Below are positions 51,966-61,343 of a DNA stretch of 64,000 nucleotides, one piece after another. Position numbers and translations under genes: made by a program. Below the pieces are notes generated by a model. The model was given only the letters and a program-made list of their open reading frames with translations, did not search any database and was not told the origin of the DNA. The stretch covers positions 62,001 to 126,000 of the forward strand of contig CAJTGD010000001.1 of the NCBI GenBank assembly GCA_910575475.1, written 5' to 3'. How positions within the stretch are numbered: position 1 is the first letter of the stretch; each line of letters starts with the position of its first letter. Source of the DNA: Lachnospiraceae bacterium (GTDB taxonomy: Bacteria; Bacillota; Clostridia; Lachnospirales; Lachnospiraceae).

Positions 51966-52056
51966 AACGGCCGAATGGACATAATGGAATGCACTCTGTA
52001 AAACAACTGAATGGTCATAACGGATGCCCTTGGACATCTGTAGTAAAATCACATAC

Positions 52057-52088
52057 GGCTGTCGGAAAATAATGATTTCCCGACAGCC
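52057..52088. terminator. hairpin between convergent permease and glycosidase genes
   Basis: GGCTGTCGG (52057-52065) and CCGACAGCC (52080-52088) with additional A/T pairs inside. No long T-run on either side, so it is a moderate terminator candidate for both genes. Confidence 0.5.
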
Positions 52089-52111
52089 ATGTTCCCAACA
52101 GCCGCTTCCTG

Positions 52112-54772
52112 TCAGCCGCAATACAGCTCAATCTTCCCAAACATTCCCATCGGCTCCAGCGCCTCATGGGTAAAATCAAAAGGCGGCTGCGGGATCTCCA
52201 GCATTTCCCGCATCGGTGTGCCGGCCACCTCCACAACGATCTTATTTTCCCCGGCTTTCAAAGCGCCGCTGATCTCCACCTGGTACGGCGGGAAGATCCG
52301 CACGCCTGCTTCGCTTCCGTTTACGGTCACCTTCATCATTTCAAACACCTGCTCCGCTTTCAGCACCGCCCTCTCCGGCACTGCATCCAGATACACCGTT
52401 TTTTCATAGCATGCTATACCAGAAAACGTGGGTTTCTCATCAGAAACAGGATTTAACTCATGCACCATCTTCCCTTCCGGGAACTGCGGATATTCTTTCG
52501 CCTTCACCAGACTTACCGTCCAGTCCGCAGAGATATCCCTGCTCTCCAATCCGTCAAGCTGTTCCCTGAAACTTTTGTGTTTCGCATCGCATACTATGTT
52601 TTTTTGTTCGAGTATTACGACACATTCTCCAGGATGCAATTCCAGTGAAACTTCCAGTTTTCCTTCCACCTCATGAAAATCCGCCAGCTCATACACCTCT
52701 TCCATGGCATCATAGTATACAACCGGCTCCGATGTCGGCAGTGTCACTTTTCCGCAGAATACATCCGCTGCGGATTCATTCTGGAACACAAAGATCTGAC
52801 GGTCCTTCTTATAATGGTAGAAACTCAGATCCTTAAATTCCGTATCCACCGCAATATCCGAGAATCCTCTTGCCTTCAGTTCCCCGGCCAGTTCTGACAG
52901 AGCGATAACCTCTCCGCCGACCGCGCCTGCCCTGCGTCCTTCCCCGGCTGTTTCCTCAATCCTCTCTATACAGCCGCCAGTTCCGATCACCGTCTCCGGT
53001 TTTCCGTCCACAAAGATCACCGGAAACTCTCCTGCCTGTTCCGCAAATGCCGCCAGCCGCTCCGGGATTTCCTTCGCATACCCGATGATCAGCGCCTGGA
53101 ATTCCACCCCGTTGATATACAGCTTCTTTCCATCCAGCCTGCCGTTGTATGCCGCCAGGTCATCCAGCATATCTAAGGATACGATATCCAGATCGATCTG
53201 GTGCTCCAAAAGCTGCCGGATCACCTTCTGCATGGGCATATTTTTCCCGGTCCAGTCCGCCTCCCCGTCATAGAGGACCGCAACGGAAGCCACATGCTGT
53301 CCGCCGTTTAACAGGCCGCACATCCGGTTGGCATACTTCATCATCCGCGCAAAATACGGAAATTCCGGGTTATTGCCCCGCGCATAGAAGTGGGGCGGGC
53401 AGTCCGGATCCGGATATTCCGCCATGGAAAATGCATGAGGAACCAGATGATTGACCCCTTTCACCAGCAAATGATCCAGAAGATACTTCATATCCCGCAC
53501 CCCGAAGCTCCATCCATAGGCGCCGAACAGCTCGCACATGGTCCTGCCCTGCTTCTTCGGCTCCAAATGCCCGCAGGACGCCCCCAGCTTCCCGAGCGTA
53601 TAATGGAAAAATTCTCCGTCGCAGTCCGTCATCGCGTTGCGCTGCTCCACCGGCGCCCCGTAGAGGATCTGCCCGCCGATGCTGTCAATGCCCGCCATAT
53701 GCTGTCCGGACATGGCCCGGAAATAATGGGACGGCCCCATGCCCAGCCGGCTGTGGATCCCGTTGTCCTCCACCACATGTCCGATATATTCCACGCCGTG
53801 GTCCTCGCACCAGATCCCGATGGCATCGCTGAAGTTCTTCTTATACAGCTTTGACACCTGATCCATATAGTCATAGCGGATTCCGGTCCGAAGCCCCTGC
53901 TCCTCGGACTCCACAAAGAGGAACGGAAGCGCTTTTGCCAGCCCCTCTCCATACAGCCCGGTCAGGTTTTCCTGCAGCTCGTCGCTCCAGGGAAGCTGCA
54001 TCTTGACTCTTCCGACCTGGACGTCGTAATTATTAAAGACAACCACATTTCCAAATTGCGGCTCGTCCGAGAAAAAGCCCGCGATCGTCTTTCCAAACTC
54101 ACTGCCGTATTTTGCGAAATGGGACTCATAGACCCCCTCGATCTGGATCGCCGCCGACTCCTTGTCGATCATATTGATATAGGTATCATTTCCCCCGTCT
54201 GTCCGAGTCTTATAGAGTACAAACACTCTCCAATTCCCCTTCGGCAGGGTGAATTTTACATAGCATCCGTCATAATTTTCCGTCAGGTCGATCACTTCCT
54301 CATGGAAAATATTTCCCTCCGCGTAACGCACAGCCAGGATCGCATACAATTGGTTATTTTCCCGCTCTGCATAGTCTACAGGATCCCCGATCTGCCAGAA
54401 TCCGATGGACGGCTTCAGCATCCGGCTCACATTCAGAGACCGTTCATATGCTCCCCCGAAGATATCCGCCGTCGTGCACGCCAGATACAGCTTTTTCCGC
54501 TCCGGGTACTTCTTCTCGATCAGACCGTTTGCATAACCTGTCGGGAAATGCTTGTCATCCAGGATCCAGAGCTTCATGTCCTTCTTTTTCGCCTCATCCA
54601 GAATGATGTCCATATCATGCCACCAGCCCGGCCCGCAGAAATCATCGTGGGGGCGCGCCTCCAGGCACACTGCCCGGATCCCGCACTCATAGATCTTCTC
54701 CATCTCTTCCCGGAGGACTGCCTCCTCCTCGCCGCGCATCCACAAAAACGGTAAAATATAATTGTTTTCCAT
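52112..54772 (-). CDS. large glycosyl hydrolase, GH106/rhamnosidase-like
   Basis: 886 residues from the ATG at 54772 (MENNYILPFLWMRGEEEAVL), AAAGGAGAAGAAAAGGAC upstream; the frame start at 54838 is rejected. No signal peptide. N-terminal barrel with DDFCGPGWWHDMDIILDEAK, LWILDDKHFPTGYANG and IAGFFSDEPQFG; the two Glu/Asp of the last motif look catalytic. A middle domain follows (NHLVPHAFSMAEYPDPDCPP), then C-terminal jelly-roll modules (YEKTVYLDAVPERAVLKAEQ, KAGENKIVVEVAGTPMREML). The layout resembles GH106-type alpha-L-rhamnosidases, but family assignment is tentative. It stands alone, with a repeat of family B upstream. Confidence 0.75.
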   Translation of the reverse strand: MENNYILPFLWMRGEEEAVLREEMEKIYECGIRAVCLEARPHDDFCGPGWWHDMDIILDEAKKKDMKLWILDDKHFPTGYANGLIEKKYPERKKLYLACTTADIFGGAYERSLNVSRMLKPSIGFWQIGDPVDYAERENNQLYAILAVRYAEGNIFHEEVIDLTENYDGCYVKFTLPKGNWRVFVLYKTRTDGGNDTYINMIDKESAAIQIEGVYESHFAKYGSEFGKTIAGFFSDEPQFGNVVVFNNYDVQVGRVKMQLPWSDELQENLTGLYGEGLAKALPFLFVESEEQGLRTGIRYDYMDQVSKLYKKNFSDAIGIWCEDHGVEYIGHVVEDNGIHSRLGMGPSHYFRAMSGQHMAGIDSIGGQILYGAPVEQRNAMTDCDGEFFHYTLGKLGASCGHLEPKKQGRTMCELFGAYGWSFGVRDMKYLLDHLLVKGVNHLVPHAFSMAEYPDPDCPPHFYARGNNPEFPYFARMMKYANRMCGLLNGGQHVASVAVLYDGEADWTGKNMPMQKVIRQLLEHQIDLDIVSLDMLDDLAAYNGRLDGKKLYINGVEFQALIIGYAKEIPERLAAFAEQAGEFPVIFVDGKPETVIGTGGCIERIEETAGEGRRAGAVGGEVIALSELAGELKARGFSDIAVDTEFKDLSFYHYKKDRQIFVFQNESAADVFCGKVTLPTSEPVVYYDAMEEVYELADFHEVEGKLEVSLELHPGECVVILEQKNIVCDAKHKSFREQLDGLESRDISADWTVSLVKAKEYPQFPEGKMVHELNPVSDEKPTFSGIACYEKTVYLDAVPERAVLKAEQVFEMMKVTVNGSEAGVRIFPPYQVEISGALKAGENKIVVEVAGTPMREMLEIPQPPFDFTHEALEPMGMFGKIELYCG

Positions 54773-54889
54773 GTCCTTTTCTTCTCCTTTTTTCTGCAAC
54801 TGCTTGCTTCTGGTTATAAGGATATACCTTATCTGCACTGTTGTAATGTAGATTCCTTACTTTCTGATTGTATATTTTTGACATCCTTT

Positions 54890-54936
54890 CTGACCGGATG
54901 CCTTGCAACAAGGTGCAAGGCACCGTGAATAGTAAC
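54890..54936. repeat. palindromic repeat family B, copy 3
   Basis: CTGACCGGATGCCTTGCAAC then AAGGTGCAAGGCACCGTGAA and TAGTAAC, nearly identical to 36601-36648. It lies between the divergent glycosidase and MoxR genes. Confidence 0.65.
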
Positions 54937-55051
54937 TTGCAGCACATCAAAACTCCGCCTCCATGAAAATGATCATGGTATCCCGCAAAAAATTATGCTA
55001 TGATATACCTGTGTTTCCGAACATATTCCAACACAAGAGAGGACACAGATT

Positions 55052-56017
55052 ATGATAAGCTACAGAGAAGATACCGACCTCCGGGGCACTCCCCGGGCCG
55101 TCATTTCCCAGGTTCAGAAGGCAGTGGTCGGAAAATTTGATATCATTGAACAGATCATGATGGCATTTCTCGCCAAAGGACATATCCTTGTAGAAGACAT
55201 CCCTGGCACCGGAAAGACCACCATGGCCCTGGCGTTTTCCCATGCCATGGGCTTAAAGGCCAACCGGGTGCAGTTCACCCCGGATGTACTGCCGGCAGAC
55301 CTGACCGGATTTACCATTTACCAGAAGGAGACCGGTCAATTTGTCTACCAGCCCGGCGCGGTCATGTGCAACCTCCTGCTGGCGGATGAGATCAACCGAA
55401 CCTCCCCGAAGACCCAGTCCGCGCTCCTGGAGGTGATGGAGGAACGCCATGTCACCGTGGACGGCACCACCCGCAGCGTAGGAAACCCGTTCATCGTCAT
55501 TGCCACAGAAAATCCCACCGGCTCTGCGGGAACCCAGCTTCTTCCCGAATCCCAGCTGGACCGTTTTATGATCTGCGTGAAAATGGGCTACCCCACGGTC
55601 ACGGAAGAAGTGGACATCTTAAAGCGGAACCAGTTTGGCCGTGCGGATTCCCGGGCGGAGCGGGTCTTTTCCGCCGACGGCCTGTTAGAAGCCCAGGAAC
55701 GGGTAAGTGATATCTTTGTCCATGATGTGATCTATACTTACATTGCGCGCCTGTCCAAAGCCACCCGGGAGCAGGAAATGATCGCTCTGGGCTTAAGTCC
55801 CCGGGGAACCATCGCACTGACCTCCATGGCAAAGGCCTGCGCTTATCTGAACGGCAGGGAATATGTAATCCCGGATGATGTGAAAGCCGTATTTCCCGCC
55901 GTTGCTGCCCACCGCATCCAGCTCAGCACCAAGGCCCGAGTGGGACACATCCTAGCGGACGACCTGATCCAGCAAATCCTGGACCACACGGCGGCGCCGG
56001 CACTGTCCAAGAAGTAA
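55052..56017 (+). CDS. MoxR-family AAA+ ATPase
   Basis: 321 residues. Walker A DIPGTGKTTMA (about 50-60), Walker B LLADEINR, sensor-1 VIATENPT, and the arginine finger in LLPESQLDRF. C-terminal lid with ALGLSPRGTIALTSMAKACA and YVIPDDVKAVFPAVAAHRI. These chaperone-like ATPases act with DUF58 and transglutaminase partners, both of which follow here. AGAGAGGA precedes the ATG. A palindromic repeat (copy 7) separates it from the DUF58 gene. Confidence 0.94.
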   Translation: MISYREDTDLRGTPRAVISQVQKAVVGKFDIIEQIMMAFLAKGHILVEDIPGTGKTTMALAFSHAMGLKANRVQFTPDVLPADLTGFTIYQKETGQFVYQPGAVMCNLLLADEINRTSPKTQSALLEVMEERHVTVDGTTRSVGNPFIVIATENPTGSAGTQLLPESQLDRFMICVKMGYPTVTEEVDILKRNQFGRADSRAERVFSADGLLEAQERVSDIFVHDVIYTYIARLSKATREQEMIALGLSPRGTIALTSMAKACAYLNGREYVIPDDVKAVFPAVAAHRIQLSTKARVGHILADDLIQQILDHTAAPALSKK

Positions 56018-56075
56018 GGAATTGTAGGAAAATAACCTGCGCAATCTGCACAGGCTATTTTCCTACAGTTCCTAA
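56015..56075. repeat. dispersed palindromic repeat family A, copy 7 (best preserved short form)
   Basis: TAAGGAATTGTAGGAAAATA, ACCTGCGCAATCTGCACAGG, CTATTTTCCTACAGTTCCTA. Arms match over 18 bases. It begins in the MoxR stop codon and fills the gap to the DUF58 gene, inside the operon. Confidence 0.75.
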
Positions 56076-56104
56076 ATCATATCCTCAAAAGGAAAGGAGC
56101 ACAC

Positions 56105-57166
56105 ATGATCGCACGCAGCATCGGATACCTGCTGGTCGTTCTGGTCAGCGTCTATCTGTTTTTTATGTATGACGGGACTATCTGGACCGGCCTTCTCATC
56201 CTGGAGCTCCTCTACCCGGTCTGCTCCGGCCTCTTCCTCTGGTATATGGGCAGGCATGTCACGATCCGGTTCGGCAGGTTTCCGGCCATGGCCGAACGGG
56301 AAAAACGATTTTCCGGCAACCTGGTCCTGAAAAATCATTCCCGGATCTGGAGTGTCAAATACAAGATCCGGGCACAGGTGAGAAATCATTTTTCCAGACA
56401 GGCCTCCCACCGGATCAAATATGCCCCTTCTGAGCTCTCCCCGAATGAGGAACAGCGGCTGGAGGTCGAGCTGGATTCCCGGTACGCGGGAATCGTCGAG
56501 TATCAGCTGGAAGCCCTGATCCTCTATGATCTGCCGGGAATCTTCTGCCGGAGGGTTTCGCTGGGGGAGCGGCGAACCATCCGGATCATGCCGCCCTTTG
56601 AGCTGATGCCTCTGGAGATCACCCGGCGGACACGGGAATTTCTTGCGGATGCGGACGAATTTTCCACGGAAAAAAAGGGCGATGACCCCAGCGAGATCTA
56701 CCAGATCCGGGAATACCGCCCGCCGGATTCCATCCATTCGATCCACTGGAAGCTGAGCGCCAAGGAGAATCACCTGATGGTCAAGGAGCACGGATTTCCC
56801 ATGGGCTGCGTGGTGCTGCTCTGGATCCGTCTGCCCCTCAAGGACACGGACAGCGCCGGCTTCAGCCGCCTGCTGGAGCGGGCCGCCTCCCTGTCGATCA
56901 CGCTTCTGGAAGAAAAATGCATCCACATGGCCGCATGGTTTGAGGAAAAGAGCGGCCAGGTCATCAAGTGGAGAGTCAGCACGGCAGAGGCGGTCTATGA
57001 ATGGATCTGGCGGCTTTTGTCCACCGAGCCGTTCCGGGATGAAAAACTGGAGGAGACCTGCAGGGAGGAGGCGTTCCGGGGCGTTAATTTCAGCAGTATC
57101 GTAGTACTGCATGCAGATGGGACACTGACTGTAAACGGAGAGACCCAGGAGTTGCTACAGCTGTGA
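56105..57166 (+). CDS. DUF58 protein (MoxR operon partner)
   Basis: 353 residues. Two N-terminal membrane helices (about 5-22 and 28-46: YLLVVLVSVYLFFMY, GLLILELLYPVCSGLFLWYM), then a beta-rich domain and the DUF58 core with DDPSEIYQIREYRPPDSIHS and IHWKLSAKENHLMVKE. DUF58 proteins have a vWA-like fold and pair with MoxR ATPases; their exact job is unknown. GGAAAGGAG precedes the ATG. It ends 22 bp before the transglutaminase gene. Confidence 0.92.
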   Translation: MIARSIGYLLVVLVSVYLFFMYDGTIWTGLLILELLYPVCSGLFLWYMGRHVTIRFGRFPAMAEREKRFSGNLVLKNHSRIWSVKYKIRAQVRNHFSRQASHRIKYAPSELSPNEEQRLEVELDSRYAGIVEYQLEALILYDLPGIFCRRVSLGERRTIRIMPPFELMPLEITRRTREFLADADEFSTEKKGDDPSEIYQIREYRPPDSIHSIHWKLSAKENHLMVKEHGFPMGCVVLLWIRLPLKDTDSAGFSRLLERAASLSITLLEEKCIHMAAWFEEKSGQVIKWRVSTAEAVYEWIWRLLSTEPFRDEKLEETCREEAFRGVNFSSIVVLHADGTLTVNGETQELLQL

Positions 57167-57188
57167 AATACAGGAGGATTACCCTACT

Positions 57189-59456
57189 ATGAAGGAACGA
57201 AAGAATATACGGGACGGAATCGCATTCTATTCCCCAAAAGGACCGAAATTATATACCACAAAAAGAGAGCCCCATCCGTTCCTGCTGGCTGCGGTACAAT
57301 TGCTGGCGGTCTGGTTTCTTGCGTTTTCCTGGTGGCAGAGCCTGACCAGTGCATTTCCCATGGATGCGGATGCCCCCCGGCTGTATCTCTTTTGTTTCCT
57401 TTTTACTGCAATCCTGACTGTCCTCTGGAACAGTCCCCTGCGCAGACTTTGGAAATGCAGTATCCTGCTTCTGCTTTTCTGCCTTGCCGGCGCCTGGATC
57501 TGGCGGCATCTGGAAGCGGCAATGAATGTGATCAACCTTACAGCCAACGCCTACCTGGCTGTCCGCAGGCCAGACGCTGATCCTTATCCCATCCAGCCGA
57601 TCCCCGATCCGGAAATGGCATTCATGTTTGCGCTTTTCCTGCTGCCCCTGCTGCTGATCTGGAGCCTGATCCTGCATCTCCGGAAAGGGAAGATTTTCGC
57701 GTATCTCCTTCTCCTGGCTCCTGCTGCATGGATCCTGGCGGAAACTTTGGTTCCCTCCGAGCTCTCCTGCTGGCTTGTGCTCCTCTCCGGCGGAATCTAC
57801 GGCTCGGTCTGCGGCTGCCGGGAAGGGCGGGGCGCACTGTTTAAAGGGCTTTCTTCCGCATGCATCCTAGCCCTGCTCATCCTTCTTTCTTCCTTCACGA
57901 GCCGCCCTCTGGAAGACTATAAAGAGCCATCCGACGGCCTCTATGCCCGTACCCGGGAGACCATCGAAACCGAATGGATCAAGCCCCTACAGGATTCCTA
58001 CAACCAGGCAAAGGCAGAGCGCGAGGAAAAGAAACAGCTTGCCTGGGAGACCTCCTCAAAGCAGGAGCAAAACCAGGAGAAGAATCCAGGGCAGAATCCC
58101 GAACAGGAACCGGAGCAGCCGGACGCAGACGAAACACAACCGGATTCAGGTGAAGCACAACCAGATCCTGCTTTCCCCCAGCCGGAACCGGAACCTGCCG
58201 CCCCGGATCTCACTCCAGAAACAGACATCCAGCCGGATTTTGCCGCCGGGCCTTCCGCAGATTCTGCCAGCGGGAACGATTCACAGTCCAGCGCTGAAAA
58301 CGATGCGGGAAATCTCCCAGATGTGTTTTTCAACAACAAAAACGGGAGCTATCCTGCCAGTGCGGACAGATTTCCGAATCTGAATAATCTGTCCCATTTT
58401 CAGCCGGACACCGGTGCCCTGTTCACCCTGACCCTGGATTCCAGGCCGGAAGAAACCGTGTACCACCCTTCTGCATACGGCGTATTCTATATGGACAGCC
58501 ATTGGTATGACCTGCCTTCCGGCTGCGAGCTCTCACCGGAGGACTATCTGTCTTATCCAGACGAGCTGAAGCGCCTGAAAAAGCTCTGCCAGCAGCATGC
58601 TCCCACAACACTTGAAAAAACATCCGATTTTATCCAAAGGGAATTTGAGGAATACACCGTTTACGATTTTGAGCCGGGGCCTACCCCTTCCGGAAAAGAT
58701 TTTGCAGAATACTTCCTTTTTGACAATCAAAAGGGCTTCTGTGTCCATTTTGCCACAGCGGCGGTCCTGATGTACCGCATCTGCGGATACCCGGCCAGAT
58801 ATGTCCAGGGTTACGCCATTCCCGCCTCCGCCTTCCACCGCCAGGAGGACGGCAGCTACGCCGCCGAGGTCACAGGGGAAATGGGACATGCCTGGTGCCA
58901 GATTCTGGAAAATGGGGAATGGATCACAAAGGAACATACCCTGCCCTATCACGGCGTCCGCCCGGAACCCGGCATTCCTGCCGTATCCAGCAGCCGGCAT
59001 GCCTGGGTCCGCAATGCCGCAGGCTGGCGGCTTTTGTTCCTGAAAGCATGTGCCGTCGGCATCCTCTGCCTGACGGCTGCCGCCCTGCTCCTGTTCATCC
59101 AGGCAGCACTTCGGAGACAGCGCAGATATCAGAAGTTCCGCAGCACCCGCCGGGGCGCCGGAATCCGTCGTATCTACCGGGCGCTCTACGATACGGCAGT
59201 ATTTCAAGGAATGGAAAAAATCGATATACTAAGCTTTCAGGGCTCCCGGAGGCTGCGGGATTCCCTGCCGCTGATCGCTACGGAAGACATGGAATGGCTG
59301 TATCAGGCCGTCCTGGAAACCATGTTTTATCAAAGAACTGTCACAAAAGAAGAGACCAGGCATGCCTGGAAGATCTATCAGCAGTTCTCACATGCATATA
59401 AAAGGGAACTGACCATCTCCAAAAAATTCATTTACAGTTACATTAAAGCAATGTGA
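57189..59456 (+). CDS. membrane-anchored transglutaminase-like protein
   Basis: 755 residues. The N-terminal half has about six membrane helices (residues 30-245, such as FLLAAVQLLAVWFLAFSWW). It is followed by a long low-complexity Gln/Glu/Pro/Asp stretch (about 285-385, with QEKNPGQNPEQEPEQPDADE). The transglutaminase-like fold at about 440-590 has the catalytic Cys in DNQKGFCVHFATAAVLMYR, His in GEMGHAWCQIL and Asp/Glu further on. A last membrane helix lies near 615-640, then a cytoplasmic tail. Third gene of the MoxR/DUF58 triad. The substrate is unknown; cell-surface protein processing is inferred. Confidence 0.92.
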   Translation: MKERKNIRDGIAFYSPKGPKLYTTKREPHPFLLAAVQLLAVWFLAFSWWQSLTSAFPMDADAPRLYLFCFLFTAILTVLWNSPLRRLWKCSILLLLFCLAGAWIWRHLEAAMNVINLTANAYLAVRRPDADPYPIQPIPDPEMAFMFALFLLPLLLIWSLILHLRKGKIFAYLLLLAPAAWILAETLVPSELSCWLVLLSGGIYGSVCGCREGRGALFKGLSSACILALLILLSSFTSRPLEDYKEPSDGLYARTRETIETEWIKPLQDSYNQAKAEREEKKQLAWETSSKQEQNQEKNPGQNPEQEPEQPDADETQPDSGEAQPDPAFPQPEPEPAAPDLTPETDIQPDFAAGPSADSASGNDSQSSAENDAGNLPDVFFNNKNGSYPASADRFPNLNNLSHFQPDTGALFTLTLDSRPEETVYHPSAYGVFYMDSHWYDLPSGCELSPEDYLSYPDELKRLKKLCQQHAPTTLEKTSDFIQREFEEYTVYDFEPGPTPSGKDFAEYFLFDNQKGFCVHFATAAVLMYRICGYPARYVQGYAIPASAFHRQEDGSYAAEVTGEMGHAWCQILENGEWITKEHTLPYHGVRPEPGIPAVSSSRHAWVRNAAGWRLLFLKACAVGILCLTAAALLLFIQAALRRQRRYQKFRSTRRGAGIRRIYRALYDTAVFQGMEKIDILSFQGSRRLRDSLPLIATEDMEWLYQAVLETMFYQRTVTKEETRHAWKIYQQFSHAYKRELTISKKFIYSYIKAM

Positions 59457-59481
59457 GCGGGCCGAAAAGCCCGCTCCTTTT
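59455..59481 (+). terminator. terminator of the MoxR operon
   Basis: GAGCGGGC and GCCCGCTC around a CGAAAA loop, followed by CTTTTC. It overlaps the stop of the transglutaminase gene. Confidence 0.75.
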
Positions 59482-59493
59482 CATACCAACGTA

Positions 59494-59540
59494 TGCAAAT
59501 TTATCCTGCGCAATCTATACATATTATTTCACAGCTCCTT
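59494..59540. repeat. dispersed palindromic repeat family A, copy 8 (half element)
   Basis: CAAATTTATCCTGCGCAATC then TATACATATTATTTCACAGC and TCCTT. It matches one arm and the inner part of the long element at 12754-12913, in reverse orientation, without the second arm. It overlaps the last two codons and stop of the truncated lipoprotein gene. Confidence 0.65.
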
Positions 59541-59711
59541 GATCTCCTTCAGCCCCGGCTCCTGGTAGTTGTCCCAGATCATGACAGAGAGCTTTCCGCC
59601 CTTGTCGCTGCCGCCCTCTGACGGCCCGCTGTCTCCCGATCCTCCGCATGCTGCAAAGGATGCAGTCATTGCCGCGCACATACAAAGTGCTGCCATTCTT
59701 TTGATTTTCAT
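59529..59711 (-). pseudogene. truncated sugar-binding lipoprotein (ABC solute-binding protein)
   Basis: From ATG 59711 (GAGGAGG upstream): MKIKRMAALCMCAAMTASFA then ACGG, a lipoprotein signal with a Cys at the cleavage site, a Gly/Ser-rich linker, and KLSVMIWDNYQEPGLKEI, the first strand and helix of a family-1 solute-binding protein. It then ends KEL-stop within a repeat element. Such proteins are normally about 430 residues, so about 90 percent is missing. The neighbouring YesL-like and AraC genes are typical partners of a complete sugar ABC system that is absent here. Confidence 0.8.
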
Positions 59712-59874
59712 GTTTTTTCCTCCTCGACCAGTTAGATTTATTGCAAATAAAATTTGCCGAAAGTAATGCAGACCATCCGCCTGCTTCAGACAAAACCAAA
59801 CCATGCCTCACGCTTGATAAGCATGGACAATTGTTGCATGAAACTGTACTTATGTTATTTCTTCCTGTATTTAC

Positions 59875-59904
59875 TTTACATTCTCACTGTAAAAATGATA
59901 GAAT
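59875..59904 (+). promoter_or_regulatory. candidate promoter of the DUF624/AraC pair
   Basis: -35 TTTACA (59875-59880), 18-base spacer, -10 TAGAAT (59899-59904), 41 bases before the ATG at 59946. Confidence 0.45.
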
Positions 59905-59945
59905 ACCTGATACTGTTCAACTACATTTAGAAAGAAGGGTTATTT

Positions 59946-60407
59946 ATGAATTGGATGAATCCGGATAATGTCGTACATGCAGCATTAAATAAGGTCGGAG
60001 ACGTGGTCATTGCGAATCTGCTGTTTCTGCTCTGCTCCATCCCGCTGGTCACCATCGGCCCCGCGCTGAACGCGCTGTATCACTGCATGCTCCGCACGGT
60101 CAAGGGCAATCACACCTTCACGGTAAAAACATTTTTTACCGCCTTCCGCCAGAATTTTATCCAGTCGCTTCTGATCTGGCTGGCCCTGTGCGCCGCTCTG
60201 ATCATGACTGCCTTCAATCTCCGGTTTCTGGCACACACCGGCAGTCCTGCCGGACAGATCTTTTTCCTGCTCACCTGCGGAACCGCGATCCTTCTGGCAA
60301 TTACGGCGTTCTATGTATTTCCTGTGATCGCCGCGTTCAAAGGCACCTGGAGCATGTTCAGGCCGTATCTCGAACAAGAAGTACAGGAGGTGGCTGATCA
60401 TGGATGA
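59946..60407 (+). CDS. YesL-like DUF624 membrane protein
   Basis: 153 residues; the usual family length is about 200, so it is somewhat short. It starts NPDNVVHAALNKVGDVVIAN, then membrane helices LLFLLCSIPLVTIGPALNAL, SLLIWLALCAALIMTAFNL, IFFLLTCGTAILLAITAFYV. DUF624 proteins such as YesL commonly sit beside sugar ABC transporter genes; the role is unclear. AAGAAGGG precedes the ATG. Its last codons overlap the start of the AraC gene by 8 bases. Confidence 0.85.
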   Translation: MNWMNPDNVVHAALNKVGDVVIANLLFLLCSIPLVTIGPALNALYHCMLRTVKGNHTFTVKTFFTAFRQNFIQSLLIWLALCAALIMTAFNLRFLAHTGSPAGQIFFLLTCGTAILLAITAFYVFPVIAAFKGTWSMFRPYLEQEVQEVADHG

Positions 60408-61245
60408 CAAGCTTGTCATGCACCGCAAAACCAACTCTGAAGAGCTGTTTCTCGTTTCCTGCGGGTACGAAAACTGTGAGCCTGCCCAGTTTTTCGGTCC
60501 CTCCATCCGAAGGTATTACATCATCCATTTCATTCTGGAAGGACAGGGACATTATTTCATCAATGACCGCCACTATGTACTCCGGAAGAACCAGTGTTTT
60601 CTCTTGCCTCCTGATGTTGTCACCTATTACAAGGCCGAGCCCTCAGACCCGTGGACCTATGTCTGGATCTGTTTTAACGGAACACTTGCGCCAACCCTGC
60701 TGCAGCACTGCCGCTTTACCGAATCCTCCCCGCTCCTTGCCGTAGCCGACGCAGAGCCCTACCGGGAGGCCATATTTGAAATGATGGAACACGCCCCGCT
60801 GACTCCGGCTGACGAATGCTACATCCAGAGTATCCTTTATCGGATCCTTGCCATGCTCGGACAGCAGACCGAAGCCTCTTACGGGGATACGGACTCCCTT
60901 GACAACTTTTACATTTCCAGGGCCATCGACTACATCAACAAAAGCACCATCCTGGATATCACGGTGTCCGATGTCGCCGAGTACCTCCATATCAGCCGCA
61001 GCTACCTGTTCGAGCTGTTCAAGAAACATCTCAACACCTCGCCCCAGGCCTTCCTGATCACCGCCAGGATGGCGAATGCCAAGGAACTGCTGCTGCGTAC
61101 CAGTATTTCAGTGGAGAATATCGCATTTTCCAGCGGCTACCAGAACCCCTTCGCGTTTTCCAGAGCCTTTAAAAAAGAAACCGGTATGACGCCCAGGGAA
61201 TTCCGGCAAAAATGCAGCTTCAACGGGAAGGTCCTGGACTACTGA
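60400..61245 (+). CDS. AraC-family transcriptional regulator
   Basis: 281 residues. The N-terminal cupin-like sugar domain (FGPSIRRYYIIHFILEGQGH, RKNQCFLLPPDVVTYYKAEP) is followed by the DNA-binding domain at about 180-275 (ITVSDVAEYLHISRSYLFEL, IAFSSGYQNPFAFSRAFKKE, GMTPREFRQK). AGGAGGTGG precedes the ATG within the DUF624 gene, so the two are coupled. Its former target may have been the sugar ABC system now reduced to the lipoprotein remnant next door (inference). Confidence 0.93.
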   Translation: MDDKLVMHRKTNSEELFLVSCGYENCEPAQFFGPSIRRYYIIHFILEGQGHYFINDRHYVLRKNQCFLLPPDVVTYYKAEPSDPWTYVWICFNGTLAPTLLQHCRFTESSPLLAVADAEPYREAIFEMMEHAPLTPADECYIQSILYRILAMLGQQTEASYGDTDSLDNFYISRAIDYINKSTILDITVSDVAEYLHISRSYLFELFKKHLNTSPQAFLITARMANAKELLLRTSISVENIAFSSGYQNPFAFSRAFKKETGMTPREFRQKCSFNGKVLDY

Positions 61246-61343
61246 TGCTTTCCAGGCTCCTCCGCTCTATGCATTCAGCCTGCAGATCCGCCTGCCGGCA
61301 GCACTTGGCCGGCGGCCGGACCCGCGCTCCGAAACTACTATCC

